DNA of 64,000 nt. It comes from Mogibacterium neglectum. GTDB taxonomy: Bacteria > Bacillota > Clostridia > Peptostreptococcales > Anaerovoracaceae. Shown here piece by piece: positions 1-7,900 of this stretch (the first letter of the stretch is position 1; each line of letters starts with the position of its first letter). Under the pieces are notes generated by a model. The model saw only the letters and a list, made by a program, of their open reading frames with translations. It was not told the DNA's origin and searched no databases. The translations under genes were made by a program, and so were the position numbers. Where the stretch lies: assembly GCF_030644205.1 (NCBI RefSeq), contig NZ_CP128647.1:124001-188000 (forward strand), read 5' to 3'.

Positions 1-590
1 AATCACAATTTAAATCCTGTAGAGCACATAAAAAACAAGGTGTTTAGAGGGTTCATGGATTTTAAAGAGGACTACACACTTGCCAAACAACTAAGCAGTG
101 GCACGACAGCAGATGCAGGAATTATTAATAAAAGGGATATTAACTTTCAGCGTTTGATGGGAGAGGCGCAGTCTGAGGGTGAAAAAGCATGTACAAATAA
201 TGATTTTGGAGTATATGACGAATACTATAACAGCTATATTAAAGATAACGTTAATAATTTAAAAAATTCGAATATTAATGAAAGCTATGCTGAATCACCT
301 GAATATGACGACTTTAAAATATTTCTGGATATGTGTAAAGAACTTGATATAGAACCACTTATAGTTATAATGCCAGTAAATGGCAGTTGGTACGATTACA
401 CAGGCTTCCCAAAGTCGGGAAGAGAAGCATACTATTCTAAAGTTAGAGAGATCTGCAAAGAATATAATGTGAAAACAGCAGACTTTTCCGATAAAGAATA
501 TGAGAAATATTTTTGAAAGATATAATGCACATGGGATGGAAAGGATGGGTTTACTTTGATGAAGCAGTATTTAATTTCTATAATCAATAA
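1..590 (+). pseudogene. dltD: DltD, D-alanine transfer protein (C-terminal part, frameshifted)
   Basis: DltD acts at the end of the D-alanylation pathway that esterifies D-alanine onto teichoic acids at the outer face of the membrane. The gene enters from the left edge in frame 1 and reads to a TGA at 514-516. The family's C-terminal ending (H-x-GWKGW-V-Y-x-D, then F-Y) is present but lies in another frame, from about 513 to the TAA at 588-590. The shift falls in a run of five T at 510-514; one more T would restore one continuous DltD. Either the gene is a recent pseudogene or a base is missing from the assembly. A programmed frameshift is possible but I see no supporting element. The overlap with the next small gene (559) argues that the locus is otherwise intact. 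Confidence 0.85.
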
Positions 591-723
591 GATTAAAACA
601 TCGACATTCTGGAATATTATATTCTGGACGGTGGCATTCTATTTTATGATGGTGATAATAATTGTGTATTTGTTGAATGCAGATTTATCTTCAGCGCCTG
701 ATTTCGTATATAATCAGTTTTAG
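559..723 (+). CDS. dltX: DltX-like small membrane protein, downstream of dltD
   Basis: This encodes 54 residues. One hydrophobic segment lies at about residues 18-39, and the extreme C-terminus is D-F-V-Y-N-Q-F. The known DltX family is about 50 residues, has a single membrane segment, and ends in a conserved F-I-Y-N-E-F-like tail that interacts with the DltB/DltD machinery. The tail, length and dlt context make the assignment convincing. The gene starts inside the dltD 3' end (32-base overlap in another frame), which suggests translational coupling. An AAGGAT sequence lies about 10 bases upstream of the ATG. In Bacillus and Lactobacillus dlt operons dltX usually precedes dltA, so a place after dltD is unusual. 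The only alternative I can think of is an unrelated single-span peptide, which the terminal motif makes unlikely. Confidence 0.8.
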   Translation: MKQYLISIINKIKTSTFWNIIFWTVAFYFMMVIIIVYLLNADLSSAPDFVYNQF

Positions 724-881
724 CTAAAAAAAACTATAATAGATAGCGCTAATTTGAAAAAGTAAATTGATTTCCTTGATATAGAACCTTATTGTGACAA
801 CCATACCCAGATGGTATAATTATCAGTAAATACGGGGCAAGCAATCGTGCATGCTCGGGTATTTGAGAAGAGAGATGTTTT

Positions 882-1115
882 ATGAAGAAAAATAAAATTG
901 GCAGTATTCTCGTAGCGGTTGCGATAATAGGTATAGTCATCGGGATTATCTTGATTTATTTCATCGGTTTCGAAATTATTCCTGGGGTGCCGCTTGGCTT
1001 TAGAATAGTGGCAGCACTTATCTGCGCTGGCTTCATATACGGGGTGCTGCACATCTTGATCGAGAGAATCCGCGAGATTCAGAAGGGGGAAGACGATGAT
1101 CTTAGTAACTACTAA
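882..1115 (+). CDS. Small two-span membrane protein preceding YbjQ-family gene
   Basis: This encodes 77 residues with two hydrophobic segments (about residues 6-30 and 38-60), a short basic loop region, and an acidic tail (G-E-D-D-D). I do not recognise a named family. A purine-rich ribosome binding site (GAGAAGAGAG) sits just upstream of the ATG. Its last 20 bases overlap the start of the YbjQ-family gene in another frame, so the two are probably co-translated. The membrane protein may tether or assist the YbjQ pentamer, but that is inference from position only. Confidence 0.75.
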   Translation: MKKNKIGSILVAVAIIGIVIGIILIYFIGFEIIPGVPLGFRIVAALICAGFIYGVLHILIERIREIQKGEDDDLSNY

Positions 1116-1410
1116 CGAAATCGAAGGCAGAAAAGTTCAGACTATCGGACTTGTAAAGGGAAGCACAATTCAGACAGTTAATGCTATCAGAGACTTTGGA
1201 GCTGGACTCAAGACTCTTGTTGGAGGAGAGCTCGTTAAGTATAACGAGATGATGAACAACGCAAGAGCTCTTGCGACTAAGAGAATGGTTGATGAGGCTG
1301 AGAGCGTTGGCGCTGACGCAGTAGTTGCTGTTCGCTATTCATCCGCATCCATAATGCAGAGCGCTGCAGAGGTTATGGCATACGGAACAGCTGTTAAGTT
1401 CGTTGACTAA
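1096..1410 (+). CDS. YbjQ/UPF0145 family protein (putative heavy-metal-binding domain)
   Basis: At 104 residues it has the usual length of the YbjQ (UPF0145) family. Family landmarks are visible: an N-terminal strand with T-T-N-E-I-E-G, a central G-A-G-L-K-T-L-V-G-G-E-L segment, and A-x-x-x-G-A-D-A-V-V-A-V-R-Y near residue 76. The family forms a ring-shaped pentamer in crystal structures; its physiological role is unresolved despite the heavy-metal-binding label. It is encoded in an overlapping pair with a small membrane protein, and a hairpin at 1460-1507 probably ends the transcript. Confidence 0.88.
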   Translation: MILVTTNEIEGRKVQTIGLVKGSTIQTVNAIRDFGAGLKTLVGGELVKYNEMMNNARALATKRMVDEAESVGADAVVAVRYSSASIMQSAAEVMAYGTAVKFVD

Positions 1411-1459
1411 TCTTAGATGACTTGGGTGCAAGCCAAAGTACTATAATTAATTGAATTTT

Positions 1460-1511
1460 GCCGGGCTAGAGATACCTCCGTTCAGATGAACACGTGTAGG
1501 GCCCGGTTTTC
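1460..1511 (+). terminator. Putative terminator after the YbjQ pair
   Basis: A 7-bp stem joins GCCGGGC (1460-1466) and GCCCGGT (1501-1507), followed by TTTT. The 34-base loop is long for a simple intrinsic terminator, so a structured RNA with a terminal stem is also possible. Confidence 0.5.
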
Positions 1512-1579
1512 ATTTGTTTTTGATTTATATACACGTTACTTCCTTGCATATATCACCTATGAGGGATATTATTATACCT

Positions 1580-2233
1580 ATGCTTAAGGTTATTAAATGG
1601 ATATTTAAGTTAATATTGATAGCTGTAGTCATAATCGTGGGAATCAACCTGTTCGTTAAGTTAGAAGGTGAGCGAAGTCTTCGCAGCTTAGATCAGCTTC
1701 GCGGGCAATCGTACGAATGCATCATCGTGCTGGGCGCAGGTGTGTACGGCAATGGTGAGCCTACTAAGATTCTTAAGGACAGACTTGATCGTGGGATAGA
1801 GTTATATAATGCAGGGGTGGCACCGAAGCTGCTGTTGTCTGGGGATAACGGCAAGACCAATTACGACGAGGTGAAGGTCATGAAGAATTACTGCTTGAAA
1901 CACGGTGTTCCAGCGCAAGACATATTCCTCGACCACGCAGGTTTTTCTACGTATGAATCGATGTATCGCGCAAGGGATATATTCGGTGTAAAGTCAGCAG
2001 TAGTGGTTACACAGCATTATCACGAGGGTAGATCGCTGTATACAGCAAAGCGGCTTGGCATCAAAGCTGTAGGGGTAAGTGCGGCCGAGAAGCAGTATGA
2101 TGGAGATGAGGCTCGTGCAATTAGGGAGTTCCTATCTAGAGAGAAAGCTTTTGTGCAGTGCCTTGTTAAACCAGAACCGACGTTCCTCGGAGACAAGATA
2201 GATATTACAGGCGATGGGCAGGTAAGCTGGTAA
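1580..2233 (+). CDS. DUF218/SanA-like (YdcF family) membrane-anchored protein
   Basis: From the ATG at 1580 this is 217 residues: an N-terminal membrane anchor (residues about 4-24), then a DUF218 (SanA/YdcF/ElyC-like) alpha/beta domain. Visible family marks are I-I-V-L-G-A-G-V near residue 47, L-L-S-G-D-N-G, and V-V-V-T-Q-H-Y-H, where the conserved histidine lies. SanA-type proteins affect envelope barrier function and lipid-carrier-linked polysaccharide pathways in other bacteria; the exact reaction is not known. I prefer 1580 because the protein then begins directly with a basic residue and the membrane helix. A GAGGG sequence lies 14 bases upstream, longer than ideal, and an ATG at 1559 is an alternative. 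Confidence 0.8.
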   Translation: MLKVIKWIFKLILIAVVIIVGINLFVKLEGERSLRSLDQLRGQSYECIIVLGAGVYGNGEPTKILKDRLDRGIELYNAGVAPKLLLSGDNGKTNYDEVKVMKNYCLKHGVPAQDIFLDHAGFSTYESMYRARDIFGVKSAVVVTQHYHEGRSLYTAKRLGIKAVGVSAAEKQYDGDEARAIREFLSREKAFVQCLVKPEPTFLGDKIDITGDGQVSW

Positions 2234-2276
2234 ATTGATACTGGTCAAAAAATAAAAGATGAATTTAGTGAATTTT

Positions 2277-2306
2277 GCGCTGGGGTAGAAACTCTGGCGC
2301 CTTTTT
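2277..2306 (+). terminator. Intrinsic terminator after DUF218 gene
   Basis: A 7-bp stem (2277-2283 with 2294-2300, two G-U pairs) with a 10-base loop is followed by CTTTTTA. It lies 44 bases after the stop codon. Confidence 0.65.
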
Positions 2307-2368
2307 ATATACGTGAGGAGGACTCCTTAAAATGCATACAAGTATTTATATAAGTGCATCATGAATTG

Positions 2369-2396
2369 TTGACAAAATAATTTAGCGCAATATAAT
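2369..2396 (+). promoter_or_regulatory. Sigma-A-type promoter for glutathione peroxidase gene
   Basis: A perfect TTGACA (2369-2374) and a perfect TATAAT (2391-2396) are separated by 16 bases. It lies about 120 bases upstream of the coding start, leaving a leader of roughly 115 bases in which I see no known riboswitch. Confidence 0.8.
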
Positions 2397-2524
2397 TGTG
2401 CATGTAAGTGGAGTCTAAAAAAGGGAATTAGACTAGAAGATTAACGTAGTAACGAGAATGCCACGTGAAAATGACATGTGAATTTTAAAGGGCTTTTCAT
2501 AGGTCATAACAGGAGGTAATGGAT

Positions 2525-3067
2525 ATGGGATTTTATGATTATTCAGTTTCAGCTACAGACGGAAGCGAAGTATCGATGAAAGATTACGAGGGGAAGGTTG
2601 TCCTCGTTGTCAATACAGCAACAGGTTGCGGCTTCACGCCTCAGTACGAACCGATTGAAGAGATGTATGAGAAGTACCACGACAAGGGATTTGAAGTGCT
2701 AGATATTCCTTGCAACCAGTTTGCGGGGCAGGCTCCTGGGACTGACGAAGAGATACATGATTTCTGCACTCTGCAGTACAACACGAAGTTCCCTCAGATG
2801 AAGAAGTCTGATGTGAACGGTGAGAATCAGCTAGCACTATATAAATTTCTCAAGGAAGAGAAGGGCTTTGAAGGCTTTGGTAAAGGCCTCAAGGCGACAG
2901 GACTTTCGCTAGTGGTTAAGAAGATGGATAAGGATTATAAGAATAATCCTGATATCAAGTGGAATTTCACCAAATTCGTAGTTGATAGAAACGGCGATGT
3001 AGTTGAGAGATTTGAACCTACTGCGAAGATGGAGGAAGTGGAGAAGTGCGTAGCTTCTCTCATTTAA
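2525..3067 (+). CDS. Glutathione peroxidase family protein (cysteine type)
   Basis: This is a thiol peroxidase of the glutathione peroxidase family, reducing hydroperoxides in the cytosol. Bacterial cysteine forms generally use thioredoxin rather than glutathione. The peroxidatic cysteine is C35 in N-T-A-T-G-C-G-F-T, followed by the family's C-N-Q-F (Gln65) and W-N-F motifs. The codon for C35 is TGC, so it is not a selenoprotein. Length is 180 residues. AGGAGG at 2511-2516 is 8 bases from the ATG at 2525 but only 2 from the in-frame ATG at 2519, which decides the start. The gene appears monocistronic, with its own promoter and a downstream hairpin. It would help an anaerobe deal with transient oxidative stress. 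Confidence 0.92.
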   Translation: MGFYDYSVSATDGSEVSMKDYEGKVVLVVNTATGCGFTPQYEPIEEMYEKYHDKGFEVLDIPCNQFAGQAPGTDEEIHDFCTLQYNTKFPQMKKSDVNGENQLALYKFLKEEKGFEGFGKGLKATGLSLVVKKMDKDYKNNPDIKWNFTKFVVDRNGDVVERFEPTAKMEEVEKCVASLI

Positions 3068-3118
3068 ATCAGTTGTTCCAAGCCTACGGGCTGTAACATC
3101 CTTAATAATAAATATACT

Positions 3119-3160
3119 GCAAAGGAGAAAGCGTGGCTGATGCTACGTTTTTTCCTTTGC
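3119..3160 (+). terminator. Long hairpin after glutathione peroxidase gene
   Basis: A 16-bp stem with several G-U pairs (3119-3134 with 3145-3160) encloses a 10-base loop. The descending arm carries a run of six T. It is probably the transcript end for the peroxidase gene. Confidence 0.6.
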
Positions 3161-3252
3161 GGCAATATGATAGACGAAGCAGTAATTTTAAAGAATAACC
3201 AAGTCTTGTGTACTATTTTGCGTTTCTGCACTAGAATGTTTTGCTCTCAAAA

Positions 3253-3261
3253 TGGTATAAT
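3253..3261 (+). promoter_or_regulatory. Extended -10 promoter for MATE gene
   Basis: TGG followed by TATAAT (3256-3261) forms an extended -10 element about 65 bases upstream of the MATE start codon. No convincing -35 hexamer is present, as is usual for extended -10 promoters. Confidence 0.6.
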
Positions 3262-3327
3262 AAATCGTAGATTGAATGGATACCCGTTCAGTCGTTTTTG
3301 TTTATTGTGATAAGAAAAGGGGAGACA

Positions 3328-4686
3328 ATGAGCACAGCTGCTGAGATAAAAGAGAATAAGCTAGGTATAGCGCCGATACCGTCACTGATTATAAAATTAT
3401 CGATTCCGCTCATGGTTTCTATGTTTGTACTATCGCTCTATAACATAGTGGATAGCATATTTGTCGCTCAGATTAATGAGAATGCTCTTACAGCCATCTC
3501 CCTATGCTTTCCAATTCAATCCATGATGATTGCCTTCGGCGTAGGTACGGCTGTAGGTATGAGTGCTCTGATGTCAAGGTACCTCGGAGCAAGGGAGTTC
3601 GATAAGGTAAATGCTACGGCACAAAATGGAATATTCCTGAGTTTCGTAACATATGCGCTGTTCGTAGTAATAGGGCTTTTCGCAAGACCTTTTATAGAGA
3701 TGCAGACAAATGATCCTGAGATAATCGAGTATGGCGTAACGTACCTCAGAATCGTATGCTGGCTATCGGTCATGGTGTTCCTGCAGGTTACAATCGAGAG
3801 GTTGCTGCAGAGTACAGGCAGGACCATATACATATTTATCACTCAGAGTACCGGCGCTATTATTAATATCATCATGGATCCGATTCTTATCTTTGGATGG
3901 TTTGGCGCACCTAAGATGGGAATCTCTGGCGCTGCATATGCCACCGTTTTTGGACAGACCGTTGGTGCGCTGCTAGGCCTTTATTTTAATGTTAAGAAGA
4001 ATAGGGAAGTCAAGCTGACATTTAAGGGTTTCAGACCTAGCTGGAATACAATAAGAGAAATATATGAAATCGGCGTCCCATCAATCATCATGCAGTCTGT
4101 AGGTTCATTAATGGTGTTCGGCCTCAACCAGATACTCGTAAAATTTACAACCACTGCGGTTGCTGCATTTGGAGCGTTCTTCAAGCTTCAGAGCTTCATC
4201 TTTATGCCAGTGTTCGGCATGAATAATGGCATAGTTCCGATTATCGCTTACAACTATGGCGCACAGAATCGCAAGAGACTAAATGAAGCCATGAGACTGG
4301 CTGCGATTTATGGCATAGTCATTATGACCGTGGGGCTGTTCATTTTCTGGGCAATCCCGCATGTGCTGCTCGGCTTCTTCGCAGCATCCCCAGAGCTGAT
4401 GAGGATTGGAACTGTTGAGCTTAGAGTTATCTCGCTGGTATTTCCATTTGCAGGATACTCAATCATGCGAGGTGGAGTATTCCAGGCACTTGGCAAGAGC
4501 GTGTACAGCATGTACGTATCAATAGTGAGACAGCTAATCGTGCTACTGCCAGCGGCATACTTCCTGTCTAAGCTCGGTAACGTTGACTACGTGTGGTTCT
4601 CGTTTGTATTTGCAGAATTCTTTGGACTTAGCATGTCAATCATATATACTAGAAAGATAAAGAAGGATATACTAAGCCAGCTATAG
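3328..4686 (+). CDS. MATE family efflux transporter
   Basis: This is a cation-coupled multidrug/toxin extrusion pump of the MATE family (about 452 residues from 3328) with roughly twelve hydrophobic segments in two homologous halves. MatE landmarks include P-L-M-V-S near residue 30, N-I-V-D-S-I-F-V, a mid-protein F-G-W-F-G-A-P-K-M-G-I-S-G-A-A-Y loop, and Y-N-Y-G-A-Q-N-R-K-R in the second half. The ATG at 3328 is preceded by GGGGAGA at good spacing, which is better than upstream alternatives. The gene stands alone behind an extended -10 promoter. The substrate cannot be told from sequence. Confidence 0.92.
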   Translation: MSTAAEIKENKLGIAPIPSLIIKLSIPLMVSMFVLSLYNIVDSIFVAQINENALTAISLCFPIQSMMIAFGVGTAVGMSALMSRYLGAREFDKVNATAQNGIFLSFVTYALFVVIGLFARPFIEMQTNDPEIIEYGVTYLRIVCWLSVMVFLQVTIERLLQSTGRTIYIFITQSTGAIINIIMDPILIFGWFGAPKMGISGAAYATVFGQTVGALLGLYFNVKKNREVKLTFKGFRPSWNTIREIYEIGVPSIIMQSVGSLMVFGLNQILVKFTTTAVAAFGAFFKLQSFIFMPVFGMNNGIVPIIAYNYGAQNRKRLNEAMRLAAIYGIVIMTVGLFIFWAIPHVLLGFFAASPELMRIGTVELRVISLVFPFAGYSIMRGGVFQALGKSVYSMYVSIVRQLIVLLPAAYFLSKLGNVDYVWFSFVFAEFFGLSMSIIYTRKIKKDILSQL

Positions 4687-4711
4687 GCGTATTTTGCATC
4701 TATCAAATGAC

Positions 4712-4741
4712 CATATATATCTGTAACATATATATCCGTAA
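4712..4741 (+). repeat. Two tandem 15-bp units upstream of 5-FTHF cyclo-ligase gene
   Basis: The unit CATATATATCTGTAA (4712-4726) is followed directly by CATATATATCCGTAA (4727-4741), one mismatch apart. A short hairpin (GTGCAG/CTGCAC, 4752-4766) follows, ending five bases before the ribosome binding site. The function is unknown; the unit may be a protein-binding site or part of an AT-rich promoter. Confidence 0.7.
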
Positions 4742-4780
4742 GACTTACGAAGTGCAGTAGCTGCACGATAAGGAGCGAAT

Positions 4781-5377
4781 GTGGAAACTCATAGAGCACA
4801 AAACATACATGAGAATAAGAAGGCGCTTCGCGCAAGATGTAGAGAAATCGTAAAGGAGCTCTCACCTGAATATATCGAAGAAGCGAGCCATAAAATCGCT
4901 GATCTATTACTGGCAACTGATGCGTATAAGAATTCGAATACGATTTTTTGCTACATGTCGATGGGTGGCGAACCAGTGACGGATGAGATTATAGCGCGAG
5001 CTCTAGAGGATGGAAAGCGCGTTGGGATTCCGCTCTGCGTTGGACCACATGAGATGGTAGTCAAGGAATATAGGAGCGGTGATGAGCTAGCTAGAGGTGC
5101 GTTCGGGATCAGAGAGCCACTTGCTGAAGCTGCTGAAATTACTGCAGATGAGTTTGATCTAGCAATAGTCCCTTGCGTGGCATGCTCGAAGGACGGACGA
5201 AGAATCGGGCATGGCGCTGGTTACTATGATAGGTTTCTCAGCGTATCGGGATTTAACAAGATTGCGCTCTGCTTTGAGAAGCTACTTACAGACGATATTC
5301 CGCTAGAAGATACAGATGTGTATATGGATGGGGTTGCGACTGAGGATGCCATCTATGGTAGGCGATGGCGCGGCTAA
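4781..5377 (+). CDS. 5-formyltetrahydrofolate cyclo-ligase
   Basis: This enzyme converts 5-formyl-THF to 5,10-methenyl-THF using ATP, recycling folate in one-carbon metabolism. At 198 residues the length fits. Family marks are the N-terminal K-x-x-L-R-x-R-C-R, the M-S-M-G-G-E-P-V segment near residue 60, and the ATP/folate-site signature G-H-G-A-G-Y-Y-D-R-F-L near residue 147. The start is GTG at 4781 with AGGAG five bases upstream. An ATG two bases earlier is out of frame. A folate gene fits a clostridial background with active one-carbon metabolism. Confidence 0.92.
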   Translation: METHRAQNIHENKKALRARCREIVKELSPEYIEEASHKIADLLLATDAYKNSNTIFCYMSMGGEPVTDEIIARALEDGKRVGIPLCVGPHEMVVKEYRSGDELARGAFGIREPLAEAAEITADEFDLAIVPCVACSKDGRRIGHGAGYYDRFLSVSGFNKIALCFEKLLTDDIPLEDTDVYMDGVATEDAIYGRRWRG

Positions 5378-5444
5378 ACTCGAGACAAATTAATCAAAAG
5401 CAAGTTACACCATAGACATGAATATAGATATAAGGGGAAAAAAT

Positions 5445-6521
5445 ATGAACAAAAATAAAGTTGTACTAACCGGAGATAGACCGACCGGCAGACTGCATAT
5501 AGGACACTATGTGGGATCACTTAGACAGAGACTTATCCTGCAGGAGGATTCGAGCATCGATAAGATGTTCGTTATGATTGCAGATGCGCAGGCGTTGACA
5601 GATAATGCAGATAATCCAGAAAAGGTGCGCGAGAGCGTGCTTCAGGTTGCGATGGATTACCTAGCAATCGGCATAGATCCAGCGCGCACAACCATCTTTA
5701 TCCAGTCACAGATTCCAGCACTTCACGAGATGACTATGTATTACATGAATCTCGTTACAGTAGCTAGAGTTCAGCGTAATCCTACAGTCAAGAATGAGAT
5801 TAAGATGCGTGGATTTGAGGCAAATCTGCCAGTAGGATTCTTTACATATCCTATCAGCCAGGCATCCGACATAACTGCATTCATGGGCACTATCGTACCA
5901 GTTGGCGAGGACCAAGAGCCAATGATTGAGCAGTGCCGCGAGATAGTGCGTAAATTCAATGCTACTTACGGTGAAGTTCTGGTTGAGCCAGAGATTTACC
6001 TGCCTGACAAAAAGGCTTGTCTCAGACTTCCAGGAACTGATGGCCAAGCTAAGATGAGCAAGTCGCTTGGCAATACCATCTATCTATCGGATAGCGAGCA
6101 GGAACTCAAGACTAAGGTTATGAGCATGTACACTGACCCTAACCACATCAAGGTTGAGGACCCTGGTCAGGTTGAGGGTAACACTGTGTTTACATATCTA
6201 GATGCGTTTGTACAGCCTGATTCGTTCGAGAAGTATCTACCTGAATATAAGGATTTAGATGAGCTCAAGGATCACTACAGAAGAGGAGGTCTCGGCGATG
6301 TTAAGGTTAAGAAGTTCCTTCTCAAGGTGCTAAATGAGTTCCTCGAGCCAATCAGAGAGAGAGGCGCTTATTATGAGGAGCACCCAGAGGTTGTTGTCGA
6401 GATGCTTCGTAAGGGTACAGAACTAGCTAATTCTGAAGCAGAAAAGACTCTTGATAAGATGAAGAAAGCGATGCAGATCGATTACTTCAATCAGTGGAAC
6501 GAAGATTACAATCTTAAGTAG
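5445..6521 (+). CDS. trpS: Tryptophan-tRNA ligase
   Basis: This charges tRNA-Trp. It is a class I synthetase of 358 residues with the HIGH-type motif L-H-I-G-H-Y-V-G near residue 18 and the KMSKS loop A-K-M-S-K-S-L-G near residue 206. The ATG at 5445 follows AAGGGG at suitable spacing and gives the family's usual short N-terminus; the in-frame ATG at 5418 would add nine residues. Only 40-67 bases separate it from the upstream gene, so there is no room for a T-box leader and it probably shares a transcript with the cyclo-ligase gene. Confidence 0.96.
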   Translation: MNKNKVVLTGDRPTGRLHIGHYVGSLRQRLILQEDSSIDKMFVMIADAQALTDNADNPEKVRESVLQVAMDYLAIGIDPARTTIFIQSQIPALHEMTMYYMNLVTVARVQRNPTVKNEIKMRGFEANLPVGFFTYPISQASDITAFMGTIVPVGEDQEPMIEQCREIVRKFNATYGEVLVEPEIYLPDKKACLRLPGTDGQAKMSKSLGNTIYLSDSEQELKTKVMSMYTDPNHIKVEDPGQVEGNTVFTYLDAFVQPDSFEKYLPEYKDLDELKDHYRRGGLGDVKVKKFLLKVLNEFLEPIRERGAYYEEHPEVVVEMLRKGTELANSEAEKTLDKMKKAMQIDYFNQWNEDYNLK

Positions 6522-6823
6522 GCGAAGCTTACTAGTGAAAGCCTGAAACCAGCCTCTTAGGTAAGGTTAAGCATTTGCCTTGGAATCATATATTACGAGG
6601 CTGAAGAATTAAAAATCAGTTTCCAGAGAAATTGGGGAAATATGTGTGGCAGATTCGATGATTCGGGTCTGTCACTTTTATTTCCTACACTTCTTCATTT
6701 TATCTTCACAAAAATGCACATTACCGAGACACATTATTTTCTATTGCATGGTAAAATCTATGTAATGTTATGAAGGGATGTTCTCGAAGTGCTGTGAGCA
6801 CTGCAAATGTGTGAGATTCAAAG
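6522..6823. other. Intergenic region between trpS and EFR1 gene
   Basis: There is no coding sequence here that I can support. A 7-bp stem, CAGCCTC (6550-6556) with GAGGCTG (6597-6603), encloses a 40-base loop but is not followed by a T run. No clear promoter is recognised for the next gene. Confidence 0.5.
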
Positions 6824-7660
6824 ATGATTAAGAACGTTGTAGGCATGTATTTTAGCCCATCGGGCGCGACAGCCAAGATAACCAAGAAGATTACAATTGA
6901 ATTAACTGATAACATGCGTGATAGCTGCTTAGATGACCTCAGCTATTCTTTTTACGATATGCTGTGCTTAAGTGAGCGCCACGGAATCAATACATCGATT
7001 GACTGTACTGACGAGACTATCGTCGTGATGGGACTTCCTGTTATGTCTGGACGCATCCCAGAGATTTGTAAAGAGATGCTGTCTAAGGTAAATGGTAACG
7101 GAGCGTACCTGATTGCACTTGTGTCTTATGGAAATAACAGCTACGGTGATGCGCTATATGAGCTGTATACGTATGCGAACGAGAGAGGCTTTAACGTGAT
7201 AAGTGCAGCAGCATTTATCGCACAGCACTCGATGTTCCCTAAGGTTGCAGAGAGTAGACCAGATGCGAACGATATCAAGAAGATGATTGAGTTCAGCAGG
7301 ATCAGTGCTAAGAAGCTGAAACGTTTCGTGTGCACAGATATCTCGTCTATGAGAGGAAGACTCGCACCGCTCATAATTCCTGGCTCTATTCCAAAGCGCA
7401 AGCCTATGAAATTACCGATTCACCCTACAGCGAATTCTCTATGCATAAGCTGCGGAAAGTGTAAGGAAGTATGCCCAGTTGGGGCAATAAGCATTGATGA
7501 TCTCAGGAAGTCTGATCCAAAGGAATGCATCTCGTGCACATCTTGCATAAAGGCGTGTCCTCAAGATGCGCGCGGGTTCTACGGTTCGCTCGCTAGGGCG
7601 ACGAGGATTGCTAGAGAAAAGCTTCATTTTAAGAGAAAAGACCCTGAGTGGTTTATATAG
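6824..7660 (+). CDS. EFR1 family flavodoxin-ferredoxin fusion protein
   Basis: This is a predicted cytosolic electron carrier. The N-terminal half is flavodoxin-like (Y-F-S-P-S-G-A-T near residue 7 is the phosphate-binding loop; V-V-M-G-L-P-V-M-S-G follows). The C-terminal 70 residues hold two 4Fe-4S motifs, C-I-S-C-G-K-C-K-E-V-C-P and C-I-S-C-T-S-C-I-K-A-C-P. This order and the 278-residue length match the EFR1 ferredoxin family, common in strict anaerobes. The redox partner is unknown. The ribosome binding site is weak. A perfect terminator follows. Confidence 0.88.
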   Translation: MIKNVVGMYFSPSGATAKITKKITIELTDNMRDSCLDDLSYSFYDMLCLSERHGINTSIDCTDETIVVMGLPVMSGRIPEICKEMLSKVNGNGAYLIALVSYGNNSYGDALYELYTYANERGFNVISAAAFIAQHSMFPKVAESRPDANDIKKMIEFSRISAKKLKRFVCTDISSMRGRLAPLIIPGSIPKRKPMKLPIHPTANSLCISCGKCKEVCPVGAISIDDLRKSDPKECISCTSCIKACPQDARGFYGSLARATRIAREKLHFKRKDPEWFI

Positions 7661-7692
7661 ACGGAAGAGGGACCGAGAGTCATGATTATATG

Positions 7693-7730
7693 TACCCTCA
7701 TTACTGGACACCCAGTAATGAGGGTATTTT
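7693..7730 (+). terminator. Strong intrinsic terminator after EFR1 gene
   Basis: A perfect 15-bp stem (7693-7707 with 7712-7726) with a 4-base loop is followed by TTTT. It separates the EFR1 gene from the TCA-type operon. Confidence 0.92.
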
Positions 7731-7763
7731 ATATGGAAAATTCGTCATAGTTGGTGTGATTAC

Positions 7764-7792
7764 TTGACATAGCAAATATTGCATATTAATAT
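7764..7792 (+). promoter_or_regulatory. Promoter of the citrate synthase/aconitase/IDH operon
   Basis: A perfect TTGACA (7764-7769), a 17-base spacer and TAATAT (7787-7792) lie about 110 bases before the first start codon. No recognised leader regulator is seen in between. Confidence 0.7.
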
Positions 7793-7900
7793 ACATGTAT
7801 ACAATCTAGCACAGAGGTATAAATTATTATAACGAAGCTCGTAGATTAGCGGAGGCTAGACTTAAGGGTACGGGAAACTAAAATTTGCGAGGTATAACAG

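Noticed and set aside
505-520. Programmed frameshift in dltD
   Set aside because: No slippery heptamer, downstream pseudoknot or stimulating Shine-Dalgarno pattern is evident, so mutation or sequencing error is preferred.
2333-2365. Ten-codon peptide after a GAGGAGG-like sequence upstream of the peroxidase gene
   Set aside because: It lies before the mapped promoter hexamers and has no leader-peptide character.
2625-2632. Possible selenocysteine codon in the glutathione peroxidase
   Set aside because: The codon at the active site is TGC (Cys), so no Sec is needed, even though a selenium-linked yedF is in the window.
4712-4741. CRISPR-like or phage-type repeat array
   Set aside because: Only two short adjacent units without spacers; no CRISPR array or cas gene is seen anywhere in the window.
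5378-5444. T-box leader for trpS (and for serS at 30187-30223)
   Set aside because: The gaps are too short for a T-box, and no specifier or antiterminator pattern is present.
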